From: Cyanobacterium sp. Dongsha4 | GTDB lineage: Bacteria > Cyanobacteriota > Cyanobacteriia > Cyanobacteriales > Cyanobacteriaceae | DNA: 64,000 nucleotides | NCBI RefSeq assembly: GCF_036345015.1 | Contig: NZ_CP084098.1 | Location: 3,485,326 to 3,549,325 of the forward strand | Reading direction: 5' to 3' | Part shown: piece after piece, positions 15,512-24,855 of the stretch | Layout of the letters: each line of letters opens with the position of its first letter | Numbering within the stretch: position 1 is the stretch's first letter | The notes under the pieces: generated by a model | Database searches by the model: none | Told to the model about the DNA's origin: nothing | What the model saw: the letters and a program-made list of their open reading frames with translations, nothing else | Made by a program: the position numbers and the translations under genes

Positions 15512-16873
15512 TTAATTGTCTTGAGAATCTTCTTCAGTTTCTTCTTTATTTAAAGTACCTTGAGGCACTAATTCAATAGTATTTTTCTCTGTTAACCAAT
15601 CAAGGGTTTTTTCCGCTACTAAATCGGATTTAACGTATTTAAGGAGTCTTTCCTCATCAACGTCTTTATCTTTTAGACTTTCCTTGATTTCATTAAATTT
15701 GTTATTGATTTCTTCCTCACTAACAGAGATATTCTCTTGCTCAGAAATTTTTTCAATAATCATAGTAGAGTGAAGATTTTTATTCGCTTCAGGTTTAGCG
15801 GTTTCTCTCATTCTGCCTACCATCTCTCTGGTGAAGAATTGATTAATATCCATGCCATAGCTTTGAATTTGATTAGCTGTTTGCATGAGAATATTTTGTA
15901 CTTCTTCCTCAATTAGAGTTTCAGGTAAATCAATGGTGGTATGTTTTAATAATTCTTCAACAATTGCCCCTTGAATATTTTGCTTAGTTTCGTTACTAGC
16001 TTTTTCCTGATACTGCTTTTCTAAGGATTCTCTCAACTCTGTCATGGTTTGAAATTCACTTACCTCTTGGGCAAAGTCGTCATCCAACTCAGGTAATTCT
16101 TTCTCTTTGATTTCCTTTAGAGTAATAGTGAAGATAACATTTTCTCCAGCTAATTCTTTTTGAGGATAATCTTCGGGGAAAGTTAGAGGTAATTTTTTAG
16201 TTTCATCCAAATTCATCCCCACAATACCTTCAACGAAGCCAGGTATAAATCTTCCTTCTTTTAATTCTGTTTGATATTCACTTGCTTCTGTATTAGGGAT
16301 AACCTCTCCTTCTTCCCCTTCATTTTCTCCCGGTTTACGTCCAACAAAATCAATTACCACTAAGTCATCCATTTGTGCAGAGCGATTTTCTACGGGAATT
16401 AAAGTAGCTTGTTTTTCTTGACGCTCTTTAATTAAATTATCCACATCTTCGGGATTATAAACTACTTCTTCGGCTTTGATAGTTAATCCTTGATATTGCC
16501 CCAAATTAACTTCAGGAGGCACATCAACGGCGGCTTGATAGGTGAAGACTTCTCCCACTTGGAATGATTCAACTAATTGCTCAAAATCAGAACGCAATTT
16601 ATAATTACCAATCGCATTGATAGACTCTTGTTCAATAGCTTTCTTGAAAGTATCTTGTATTAACTCATCTAAAACAGCCGCTTTGATTCTATTTGCCCCT
16701 AATCTCTGTAGTAAAATCGGGCGAGGTACTTTTCCTTTGCGGAATCCGGGTATATTAGCAGTTTTTGCTATTTCTTTAATTACTTTTTCATAAGTGTTTT
16801 TAGCTGTCTCTGCAGGAATCTCGATTTCTAAACCGATTTGACTGGCAGGAAGTTTTTCCTGGGTGATTTTCAT
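15512..16873 (-). CDS. tig: Trigger factor, ribosome-associated chaperone and prolyl isomerase
   Basis: A 453-aa protein with the three trigger factor parts. The N-terminal ribosome-binding domain carries the GFRKGKVPRPIL signature around residues 42-53, which docks on L23. The FKBP-type isomerase domain is near residues 165-250 (DLVVIDFVGRKPGE, FIPGFVEGIVGMN, LTFPEDYP). A helical C-terminal substrate-binding domain follows. It receives nascent chains leaving the ribosome. The acidic tail (KEETEEDSQDN) is typical. The gene is monocistronic or precedes queF, which starts about 100 nt downstream. Confidence 0.97.
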   Translation of the reverse strand: MKITQEKLPASQIGLEIEIPAETAKNTYEKVIKEIAKTANIPGFRKGKVPRPILLQRLGANRIKAAVLDELIQDTFKKAIEQESINAIGNYKLRSDFEQLVESFQVGEVFTYQAAVDVPPEVNLGQYQGLTIKAEEVVYNPEDVDNLIKERQEKQATLIPVENRSAQMDDLVVIDFVGRKPGENEGEEGEVIPNTEASEYQTELKEGRFIPGFVEGIVGMNLDETKKLPLTFPEDYPQKELAGENVIFTITLKEIKEKELPELDDDFAQEVSEFQTMTELRESLEKQYQEKASNETKQNIQGAIVEELLKHTTIDLPETLIEEEVQNILMQTANQIQSYGMDINQFFTREMVGRMRETAKPEANKNLHSTMIIEKISEQENISVSEEEINNKFNEIKESLKDKDVDEERLLKYVKSDLVAEKTLDWLTEKNTIELVPQGTLNKEETEEDSQDN

Positions 16874-17068
16874 AAAAATTACTATTCTTTCCTTTTAATG
16901 AATCGCTTTCACAATAATAATTATATTTAACTCAGCAGTTTTTATTTGCTGAACTTTGCTAGTATATCATGAGTTTCTCTTTTTTTCATCCCCTCAAGAC
17001 TTCTTTTTTCTTATTTACTCAAATCTTGTCTCTGGCCTGAGAAAGCAAAAAATCCAGTATTCCAGCAT

Positions 17069-17263
17069 TCAAATATAAGTTTTTACCAGCAAAAAACCTA
17101 ACAAGGAGAAAATAGAGGTTAAAATGCAGAAAGATAAAACTCCTCCTGACACAAATCCTAAAAAACCTAAACCTCTCAGCACATATAAAACAATACTTAA
17201 AGGCAAGGAAATTTTAAATATTAGCAATAATAAGTCTTGTATTTTACCTAGCTTTCTAAACAT
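17069..17263 (-). CDS. Small two-helix membrane protein, unknown
   Basis: A 64-aa hydrophobic protein starting MFRKLGKIQDLLLLIF. It shows two membrane segments (about residues 12-32 and 40-61) with a Gly-rich turn GFLGFVSGG between them. I do not recognise the family. It lies in the tig-chlB divergent spacer with no close neighbour. An upstream GTG at 17275 would add four residues; the ATG at 17263 is preferred. No good ribosome-binding site is visible, so confidence is moderate. Confidence 0.45.
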   Translation of the reverse strand: MFRKLGKIQDLLLLIFKISLPLSIVLYVLRGLGFLGFVSGGVLSFCILTSIFSLLGFLLVKTYI

Positions 17264-17532
17264 AATTATTAACACAGTTATTCAATAAATATTATTTGTT
17301 AAAATTTTATAAAACTTCACTATTGAGTAAAATCTAGTCAATTTACCTTATTTTTTGTCAATATATCTTAACTATTACCCCATTTGAATCTAATAACATA
17401 AATTCCTAACTCGTAACTTAGATTAGTTATTAATTTTATTTATTTTTTATAAATATTTGTAACTTAATATCTCTAATTTTAGAAGAAAGAAGGAAACTAG
17501 AAAAAGAGATCAACAAGTGGAGAAATTACCCT

Positions 17533-19065
17533 ATGAAATTAGCTTACTGGATGTACGCAGGACCAGCACACATCGGTACTCTAAGAATCGCTAGTTCCTT
17601 TAAAAATGTCCATGCTATTATGCACGCCCCCCTCGGTGACGATTATTTTAACGTAATGCGATCGATGTTGGAAAGGGAAAGGGATTTTACTCCTGTTACA
17701 GCTAGTGTAGTTGATCGGAATGTATTGGCAAGGGGTTCGCAAGAAAAGGTTGTTGATAATATTGTTCGTAAAGATAAGGAAGAAAAACCAGATTTAATTG
17801 TCTTGACTCCTACCTGTACTTCAAGTATTTTACAGGAAGATTTAGAAAATTTTGTGCAACGGGCCCAGTTAAATTCTAATGGTGATGTCTTGTTGGCGGA
17901 TGTTAACCATTATCGAGTTAATGAATTACAAGCAGGCGATCGCACTTTAGAGCAAATTATACAATTTTATTTGCAAAAAGCCCAGAAGAAAGGAGATGTA
18001 GTCACAGAAAAAACTCCTCACCCTTCAGTAAATATTATCGGCATTTCCACTTTAGGATTCCACAACAATCATGATTGTACGGAATTACAGAAATTAATGA
18101 AAGATTTGGGTATTGAAGTTAATTTAATTTTACCTGAGAGTGCATCGGTACATGACTTGAAAAAGATTCCTTCTGCTTGGTTTAACCTCGTGCCTTATCG
18201 GGAATTAGGGTTAATGAGCGCCCGTTATTTGGAAGAGGAATGGGGAATGCCCTATGTGGATATAACCCCCATGGGAGTGGTAGAAACTGCCCGTTGTGTG
18301 CGTAAAATTCAGCAAATTCTCAACGGTTTAGGGGCAAATGTGGATTATGAGGAATTTATTGAACATCAAACCCTCTATGTCTCTCAGGCGGCATGGTTTT
18401 CTCGCTCTATCGACTGTCAAAACTTAACGGGGAAAAAAGCTGTTGTTTTTGGGGATAATACCCACGCTGTGGCAATGACCAAAATTTTAGCTCGGGAAAT
18501 GGGCATTCATGTGGTTTTAGCTGGTACTTATTGCAAGTATGATGGAGATTGGTTCACTCAACAGGTAAGCGAATATTGCGATCGAGTCTTAATTAGTGAT
18601 GATAATGGAGAAATAGCCGATGCGATCGCCAAAATTGAACCGGCGGCGATTTTTGGAACACAAATGGAGCGTCACGTAGGCAAACGTTTAAATATTCCTT
18701 GCGGCGTCATTTCTGCCCCTATCCATATTCAAAACTTTCCCATTGGCTATAAACCTTTTATGGGTTATGAAGGTACAAACCAGATCGCTGATTTAGTGTA
18801 TAATTCCTTTACTTTAGGTATGGAAGATCATTTACTAGAAATATTTGGTGGTCATGATACTAAAGAAGTAATCACTAAAGGAATCTCCGCCGACTCTGAT
18901 TTAAACTGGGATACGGAAGCTCAAAAAGAGTTAAATAAAGTACCAGGGTTTGTACGAGGCAAAGTTAAACGTAATACAGAAAAGTTTGCCAGAGACAGAG
19001 GTTTTGAGAAAATTACCCTAGAAGTTTTATATGCGGCGAAGGAAGCGGTATCAAGTGTTGGTTAA
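17533..19065 (+). CDS. chlB: Light-independent protochlorophyllide reductase subunit B
   Basis: A 510-aa subunit of the dark-operative protochlorophyllide reductase (DPOR), which with ChlN forms the NifDK-like catalytic component fed by ChlL. It begins [18 protein letters not shown], the invariant ChlB start. [17 protein letters not shown] contains the cluster-ligand Cys region, and [18 protein letters not shown] is the nitrogenase-like middle domain. The C-terminal [20 protein letters not shown] is the small PCP-red domain that helps bind substrate. It allows chlorophyll synthesis without light. chlL and chlN are not in this window. The length is normal. Confidence 0.98.
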   Translation: MKLAYWMYAGPAHIGTLRIASSFKNVHAIMHAPLGDDYFNVMRSMLERERDFTPVTASVVDRNVLARGSQEKVVDNIVRKDKEEKPDLIVLTPTCTSSILQEDLENFVQRAQLNSNGDVLLADVNHYRVNELQAGDRTLEQIIQFYLQKAQKKGDVVTEKTPHPSVNIIGISTLGFHNNHDCTELQKLMKDLGIEVNLILPESASVHDLKKIPSAWFNLVPYRELGLMSARYLEEEWGMPYVDITPMGVVETARCVRKIQQILNGLGANVDYEEFIEHQTLYVSQAAWFSRSIDCQNLTGKKAVVFGDNTHAVAMTKILAREMGIHVVLAGTYCKYDGDWFTQQVSEYCDRVLISDDNGEIADAIAKIEPAAIFGTQMERHVGKRLNIPCGVISAPIHIQNFPIGYKPFMGYEGTNQIADLVYNSFTLGMEDHLLEIFGGHDTKEVITKGISADSDLNWDTEAQKELNKVPGFVRGKVKRNTEKFARDRGFEKITLEVLYAAKEAVSSVG

Positions 19066-19117
19066 GAATTCGTACGTAATTGGTAATGAATGGGCAAAAG
19101 GCAAACCCCCCTTTATC

Positions 19118-19201
19118 CCCCCTCTCGAGGAGGGAAGGCAAAGATGAATAGTTGATAATTAATAACTTCTAACTCCTGTACGGGCGAATGGCCATTCGCC
19201 C
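19118..19201. repeat. Intergenic hairpin plus 20-bp perfect palindrome
   Basis: Positions 19182-19201 form the perfect palindrome GGGCGAATGGCCATTCGCCC. A second inverted repeat, CCCTCTCGAGGAGGG, lies around 19121-19135. Both sit between the convergent chlB and permease genes and could act as a bidirectional terminator, although the palindrome looks like a dispersed cyanobacterial repeat. Confidence 0.65.
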
Positions 19202-19235
19202 CTAACTAACCCCTAATCCCCTAATCCCTTAATTC

Positions 19236-20012
19236 CTAATCGATAACTAATTGCTGACGGGCATTGAAAAAATGTCGATATACTCCCTCAGTAATGATTA
19301 AAATGGTAATTAAATTAGCAAGGGCAATCATAAATAAAATCAAAATCTGATAGGATGCCGCCGATAAAGGGCTATTTCCTGCTAAAACTTGCCCAGTAAA
19401 CATCCCCGGAAGACTTACCATCCCCACTACCATCATCGAATTTATAATCGGGATTAAACCCACTTTTATGGCATCTAAACGATAAGATGCGATCGCATTT
19501 CTACCCGTTGCACCTAAACACAAATGAGTTTCAATTTCTAAGCGGTTATTTTTGATCATATTGGCTAATCTTTCCCCTGCCAAAGACGCACCATTGAGGG
19601 TATTTCCCAAAATCATACCCACTAGGGGAATTAAATATTGAGGGTTATACCATCTTTCTGGTTGAATGATAAATACAATGCTATAGGCAACAACAAAAGA
19701 ACTACTAAAGAATAAGCCTAACCATACTGTTTGCAGTAAACGGGGGATTTTTTTACTAATACGATTTCGGGCAACTATTGCCGCAATGGTAATCATGATT
19801 AAAATTATCGTAACTACCGCCACAGGATTATCAATGACAAAAATAAATTCCAGAATGTAACCTAAAAACATCAATTGTAGTAGAGATCGCCCCGCCGCTA
19901 ATAAAAATTGACCTTCAAAGCCGAGTTTTTGCCAAATGGATAGACTAATAGCGATGAGAATAAGTCCCCAAGCCCATAGTAAATCAATAAAATCTAGCTC
20001 AATAATTTCCAT
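19236..20012 (-). CDS. fetB: FetB-type (UPF0014) ABC transporter permease
   Basis: A 258-aa polytopic membrane protein of the UPF0014/YbbM family. Seven or so hydrophobic segments are visible. The conserved centre reads LIPLVGMILGNTLNGASLAGERL, followed by LCLGATGRNAI and the SMMVVGMVSLPGMFTGQVLAG signature. In E. coli the homologue FetB pairs with the ATPase FetA for iron export. No ATPase gene is adjacent here, so the partner must be encoded elsewhere. It is convergent with chlB and divergent from menD. The iron-export role is inferred from the family. Confidence 0.85.
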   Translation of the reverse strand: MEIIELDFIDLLWAWGLILIAISLSIWQKLGFEGQFLLAAGRSLLQLMFLGYILEFIFVIDNPVAVVTIILIMITIAAIVARNRISKKIPRLLQTVWLGLFFSSSFVVAYSIVFIIQPERWYNPQYLIPLVGMILGNTLNGASLAGERLANMIKNNRLEIETHLCLGATGRNAIASYRLDAIKVGLIPIINSMMVVGMVSLPGMFTGQVLAGNSPLSAASYQILILFMIALANLITILIITEGVYRHFFNARQQLVID

Positions 20013-20165
20013 GAATAGTTAATATTTAATTATCAAAAATTAATCGATTATTTTAGTTGATATATAGTCCATAATTATTATATAATAGCTTCTGTTTTGT
20101 GAAAAATATCATAAAAATTATTAGAGATAATAAAATCTTTATAATCATTAATTATTACTTATTAA

Positions 20166-21911
20166 ATGTCTTTAGATTTTCGGAACAAAAATATCCTTTG
20201 GAGTAGCTTAATTGTTGAAACTTTTACTAAATTAGGGTTAGAATATGCCATCATTTCTCCCGGTTCAAGGTCAACCCCTCTAACAGTTGCTTTTGCTGAA
20301 AATAAATTAATTACAAGTATTCCTATTTTAGATGAAAGATCAGCTTCTTTTTTTGCTTTAGGTCTAGCTAAACAAACAAATAAACCAGTAGTTTTAATTT
20401 GCACTTCTGGTACGGCAGGGGCAAACTTTTATCCTGCAATTATTGAAGCTAAGTATAGTCATATACCCTTAATTATTCTCACGGCTGATCGACCTTTTCA
20501 ACTAAGAAATTGTCATGCAGGACAAACTATTAATCAAGTTAATTTATATGGCCATTATCCTAATTGGCAAACAGAATTATCTTTACCTTCTACAGAATTA
20601 GAAGACTTATTTTATTTGAGACAAAATATTATCTATGGATGGGAAAAAGCACAGTTTCCTAGTAGGGGAGTAGTTCATTTTAATATACCATTTACTGAGC
20701 CATTAGTTCCCATTGAGCAATTGAATTTTAATCAAGAAAAACAAGATTTCATACAAAAACAATTATTTTCTAATTTTCATCTATCTATCTCTTCATTTAC
20801 TTGTGTGAATCAGGACTTTATTAACTATTTAAAACATTGGCAAACTTTGACCAAAGGTATCATCATTGCAGGAGTTGACTCTCCTTCTCAACCTGAATTA
20901 TACTGTGATGCGATCGCATCTTTAGCCCATATATTAGGGTTTCCTGTATTAGCAGAGGCTTTATCTCCCGTGAGAAATTATAGTTATTGTAATAGTCATT
21001 TAATAACTACTTATGACATGATTTTAAGAGATAAGGAATATAGAGAAAAACTTATTCCAGAAATCGTTATTTTAATAGGAGAATATCCCACCAGTAAAGA
21101 GTTAAGAAAATGGTTACATCAACATAAAATTACTACTTATATTATTACAGAATTTGATGATAATTTTGATGCTTTACATAGCAATTCTCAACATTTAAGA
21201 CTAAGCTCTCAAAACTTGTTTAACCTTTTAAAAACTTACTCAAATAATCAACCCTATGATTTAAAATATCTGCATCAGTGGTTAGAAATAGACAATAAAA
21301 CATCCCTTAAACTCAATCAAGAAATAGCGAATAACCATAGATTATTTGAGGGGAAAGTTGCTTGGTTACTATCTCAATATTTACCTGAAAAAACTGCAAT
21401 CTTTATCGCCAATAGTATGTCTGTTAGATATGCTGAATTTTTCTGGCAAAAAAATAATCAAAAATATGATATTTATTTTAGCAGAGGTGCAAATGGTATT
21501 GACGGCACTTTATCCACTGCTTTAGGTGTAGCCTATAAACAAAAGATAACCATTCTTTTAACAGGAGATTTAGCCCTTTTACATGATACCAATGGTTTTT
21601 TAATTAATAATCATTTTCAAGGTTGTTTAATTATTATTTTAATTAATAACAACGGTGGTGGAATTTTTGAAATGCTACCTATTAGTAACTATGAAAATGT
21701 ATTTGAAAATTACTTTGCTACTCCCCAAAATATAAATTTTCAACAACTGGCTAAAACTTATAATATTCAACATCAATTAATTCAAGATTGGCAAAATTTA
21801 GAGAAAAATTTAAGTAATTTACCTTCCCAAAATATTCATATATGGGAAATACAAACTAATCGAAAAGAGGATATAAGTTATTTAAAACAACTAAATTCAA
21901 TTATAAGCTAA
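20166..21911 (+). CDS. menD: 2-succinyl-5-enolpyruvyl-6-hydroxy-3-cyclohexene-1-carboxylate synthase
   Basis: A 581-aa thiamine diphosphate enzyme of the menaquinone/phylloquinone pathway; in cyanobacteria the end product is phylloquinone for photosystem I. It begins with the family pattern LGLEYAIISPGSRSTPLTVA. The ThDP/Mg site is GDLALLHDTNGFL followed by INNNGGGIFEMLP, both near the C-terminus. SRGANGIDGTLSTALGVA is the conserved pyrophosphate-binding stretch. The length is normal. It is transcribed alone, 150 nt from the divergent permease gene. Confidence 0.96.
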   Translation: MSLDFRNKNILWSSLIVETFTKLGLEYAIISPGSRSTPLTVAFAENKLITSIPILDERSASFFALGLAKQTNKPVVLICTSGTAGANFYPAIIEAKYSHIPLIILTADRPFQLRNCHAGQTINQVNLYGHYPNWQTELSLPSTELEDLFYLRQNIIYGWEKAQFPSRGVVHFNIPFTEPLVPIEQLNFNQEKQDFIQKQLFSNFHLSISSFTCVNQDFINYLKHWQTLTKGIIIAGVDSPSQPELYCDAIASLAHILGFPVLAEALSPVRNYSYCNSHLITTYDMILRDKEYREKLIPEIVILIGEYPTSKELRKWLHQHKITTYIITEFDDNFDALHSNSQHLRLSSQNLFNLLKTYSNNQPYDLKYLHQWLEIDNKTSLKLNQEIANNHRLFEGKVAWLLSQYLPEKTAIFIANSMSVRYAEFFWQKNNQKYDIYFSRGANGIDGTLSTALGVAYKQKITILLTGDLALLHDTNGFLINNHFQGCLIIILINNNGGGIFEMLPISNYENVFENYFATPQNINFQQLAKTYNIQHQLIQDWQNLEKNLSNLPSQNIHIWEIQTNRKEDISYLKQLNSIIS

Positions 21912-22239
21912 GACCCATTTAACTTACCCTATTTATTAAGTTTTAAAAACGACTAAAACCCTTAACTTTTCCCTCTTTTCTCTTCCTTATTCCCTGACTT
22001 CTTCAAGAAGTCTAATCAAAAATTGGCGTTGCTTAATCATGGTATGAAATGTACTGAAATTATGCCAAAAATTGTATTATCACTATCGCCTATTCCCTAT
22101 TGCCCACCTAAATGGAAAATCATATCTAAAATTAGCAACGCCCAGAAATTAGTCAATATATGTTAACTATAACCCCAAATTCTGAACTCTGAACTCTGAA
22201 CTCAGATATATTAGAAAAAAAGGCAAAAAGGGGGGAAAC
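21912..22239. repeat. menD-ligase spacer with a CTGAACT heptamer tract
   Basis: About 328 bases without a gene. The one clear structure is three tandem CTGAACT heptamers at 22182-22202, close to the start of the next gene. AAAAAGGGGGGAAAC just before 22240 holds a strong purine ribosome-binding site. Confidence 0.7.
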
Positions 22240-23763
22240 ATGGCAATTACTCCGTCAGAAAAAGAAAGATTTAAAGAATTGCAAGATAAACTACGTCATT
22301 GTTGGCAAGATAGAGATATTTTAGATGAAGATGATACAGATATATTAGTAATTCCTTCTTTTAGTATTGATCAAAGAGTTGGTAGAAAAGTAGCGGGGTT
22401 TTTGCATTATGAAGAAAGGCTCTTATTCTCCCTGATTCGTTTAAGAAATCCCCATACTCGCCTCATTTACATTACAGCCCAACCTTTATCTCCCATTATT
22501 GTTGACTATTATTTACAACTTCTCCCGGGTATCCCTTTTTCCCATGCTAGAGAAAGACTATTATTATTAACAACCTATGACAGTTCTCTTAAACCTCTAA
22601 CACAAAAAATACTAGAAAGACCACGTTTGGTAACAAAAATTAAAAATTCTTTACGTCCCAACAAGAGTTATATGGTTTGTTTTAACTCTACTCCTTTGGA
22701 AGAAGAATTGTCCATCAAATTAGATATTCCTTTACTAGCTTCTAGCCCAGAATTAAGCTATTGGGGTTCAAAAAGTGGCAGTAGAGAAATCTTTAGTCAA
22801 TGTAATTTACTTCACCCAGAAGGAAGTCAGTTAGTGTTTACCGTTGATGATTTAATTAGAGAAACAGCACAATTATTGATTAAAAAATCCCATTTAAAAA
22901 AAGTAGTAATTAAACTTAATGAGGGTTTTTCTGGAGAGGGTAATGCCGTTTTAGATATTAGTGGTATATCTCCTCTTTTTTCTCTCGATATATCTTTAGT
23001 AAAAGCAGAAAATTTAATCGCTCAAATTATTCACGAGGCTAAGGTGCAAGGGGAAGGAGAAACATGGCAGTCATACTGCGATCGCATCCTAGAGTTAGGA
23101 GTAATTGTAGAGGAATTTATTGAAGGAGAAGAAAAATTTTCTCCTAGTGTACAGGGCTACATTACACCTAATGGAAAAGTAGAAATATTATCCACCCATG
23201 ACCAAATTTTAGGGGGAGATGAGCAACAAATTTATTTAGGATGTTCTTTTCCTGCCCATAGTAGCTATCGCTTACAACTGCAAGAATTAGGAATAAAAGT
23301 AGGAGAAGAATTAGCAAAAAAAGGAGCAATGGAAAGATTTGGAGTTGATTTTTTAGCAGTTCAAGAAAATAATAAATGGCAACTATATGCTATAGAAATA
23401 AATTTAAGAAAAGGTGGTACAACTCACCCTTTTATGACCTTAAAATTCTTAACAAATGGCACTTATAATTATCAAGATGGATTGTTTTATAGTCCCGAAG
23501 AAAAAGTAAAATATTACCTAGCATCAGACAATTTACAAAAACCTAATTATCATGGTTTATTACCCAATGATTTAATGGATATTGTCACAAAACACCGACT
23601 ACATTTTGACAGTAGCACTAAAACAGGTACGATTTTTCATCTTATGGGTGCATTATCAGAATTTGGCAAATTAGGATTAACAAGCATCGGCAATTCCCGT
23701 CAAGAAGCTATTAACATTTATAAAAATATTGAGACAGTTTTAGATCTTGAAACTGCCATGTAA
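22240..23763 (+). CDS. PGM1-like ATP-grasp peptide ligase family protein
   Basis: A 507-aa protein resembling the cyanobacterial proteins named peptide ligase PGM1-related. The N-terminal half (VIPSFSIDQRVGRKVAGF, YEERLLFSLIRLRNP, LIYITAQPLSP) is a pre-ATP-grasp domain. The C-terminal half shows the ATP-grasp pattern: KVVIKLNEGFSGEGNAVLD for nucleotide binding, GVIVEEFIEGEEKFSPSVQ, and AIEINLRKGGTTHPFMTL for metal ligation. PGM1 of Streptomyces forms amide bonds in pheganomycin; the cyanobacterial substrate is unknown. No biosynthetic partner is adjacent. The protein is cytoplasmic, without a signal peptide. Confidence 0.82.
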   Translation: MAITPSEKERFKELQDKLRHCWQDRDILDEDDTDILVIPSFSIDQRVGRKVAGFLHYEERLLFSLIRLRNPHTRLIYITAQPLSPIIVDYYLQLLPGIPFSHARERLLLLTTYDSSLKPLTQKILERPRLVTKIKNSLRPNKSYMVCFNSTPLEEELSIKLDIPLLASSPELSYWGSKSGSREIFSQCNLLHPEGSQLVFTVDDLIRETAQLLIKKSHLKKVVIKLNEGFSGEGNAVLDISGISPLFSLDISLVKAENLIAQIIHEAKVQGEGETWQSYCDRILELGVIVEEFIEGEEKFSPSVQGYITPNGKVEILSTHDQILGGDEQQIYLGCSFPAHSSYRLQLQELGIKVGEELAKKGAMERFGVDFLAVQENNKWQLYAIEINLRKGGTTHPFMTLKFLTNGTYNYQDGLFYSPEEKVKYYLASDNLQKPNYHGLLPNDLMDIVTKHRLHFDSSTKTGTIFHLMGALSEFGKLGLTSIGNSRQEAINIYKNIETVLDLETAM

Positions 23764-23838
23764 CTTTATTTATTCTCAATAAGCTAAAACCCATCTATAC
23801 TCTGGAAAGGCATAAGTTGAGTTAGGAGAAGTTAGGTA

Positions 23839-24802
23839 ACCTGAGTTTTGGTTAAGCAGATTGAGGTAAAATCCATTCTAAGGAAAGGTGGGGCTTTTTT
23901 GGTTGATGACAATATGCGATTAACCCACATAATATATTGACACAGAAATTTATTGGTGAACGATGACGAGAATGTTCTATTTGTGATATGTTTTTGAGCT
24001 GATCATTGATTGTTTCGACAATCGCTCGTTTCCGAGATAAAAGTTTGTCATGAAGTCTCATTAATTTGTTCTTCATATTGCGTCTGGGTTTAGCAAAAAA
24101 CTCAATACCAAAATCTTTCAGTAGCTTTGTGGCTAATTTTTGTGAGACATAACCTCTATCACCAAAAACTTTTCCCCAAAGCTCTTTTAAAAGATCGACT
24201 ACAGGTTTACGGTCATCGACATTACCTGGGGTTAAACTCATATTCACAATTTCCCCCAGTTCATTGACTACCAGATGGAGTTTAAAACCAAAAAACCAAT
24301 CCACAGAGGTTTTGCCTCTTTGAGCTAAATTTTTAAATACTTTATGTTGGCGAATACGGCGATTATGACAAACTTGGATCTTAGTAGAATCAATAAAACT
24401 AATTCCGGTACAGTTACCAAAACAGTGCTTGAGGTAAACACACAAGGGAATAATCGTTGATGGAATCCATTGGACAAAACGTTGATAACTGGGAAGTTTG
24501 GGAAAAGCAGAAGTCCAATATTGTTGAACGTGATTAAGATAAAAATGTTTGAAATTACGGTAATGATTTTGGTGAAAAGCAATGAGAATAGTCATAATTT
24601 CACTTAAACAGAGACTTTTAGTACGAACACGTTGGACAGCACCATGAGAGATAAGTTTTTGTTGCCATTGAGGCTCAAATTGTTGGCAGAAATCATCGAC
24701 ATGACAAAATAAATAATCTAAATTAAACATAGGGCAGTAGTTAGTTGATGGTTTGTTATATTCAGCTTACTATCTGCCTGTTTTCTTATCCAAAACTGAG
24801 GT
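23839..24802. mobile_element. Complete IS982-family insertion sequence
   Basis: The 964-bp element has imperfect terminal inverted repeats: left ACCTGAGTTTTGGTTAAG (23839-23856) and right, read inward, ACCTCAGTTTTGGATAAG (24802-24785). It is flanked by the direct repeat TAGGTA (23833-23838 and 24803-24808), a target duplication. The single transposase gene fills it and is intact. It separates a PGM1-like ligase gene from dndD. A mini-element with the same ends occurs at 46430-46652. Confidence 0.9.
23852..24730 (-). CDS. IS982-family transposase
   Basis: A 292-aa DDE transposase without stops or frameshifts. Characteristic segments are LSEIMTILIAFHQNHYRNFK near the N-terminus, FIDSTKIQVCHNRRIRQHKV (first catalytic Asp), FGFKLHLVVNELGEI, GDRGYVSQKL (second Asp) and the C-terminal RAIVETINDQLKN (catalytic Glu) leading into a helix rich in His/Arg. 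The length is standard for the family. It is carried by the element at 23839-24802. Confidence 0.94.
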   Translation of the reverse strand: MFNLDYLFCHVDDFCQQFEPQWQQKLISHGAVQRVRTKSLCLSEIMTILIAFHQNHYRNFKHFYLNHVQQYWTSAFPKLPSYQRFVQWIPSTIIPLCVYLKHCFGNCTGISFIDSTKIQVCHNRRIRQHKVFKNLAQRGKTSVDWFFGFKLHLVVNELGEIVNMSLTPGNVDDRKPVVDLLKELWGKVFGDRGYVSQKLATKLLKDFGIEFFAKPRRNMKNKLMRLHDKLLSRKRAIVETINDQLKNISQIEHSRHRSPINFCVNILCGLIAYCHQPKKPHLSLEWILPQSA

Positions 24803-24855
24803 TAGGTAACGGGGTTTCTGTAGTATTAAAGAATAAATTAGCTAGTATAATTACC

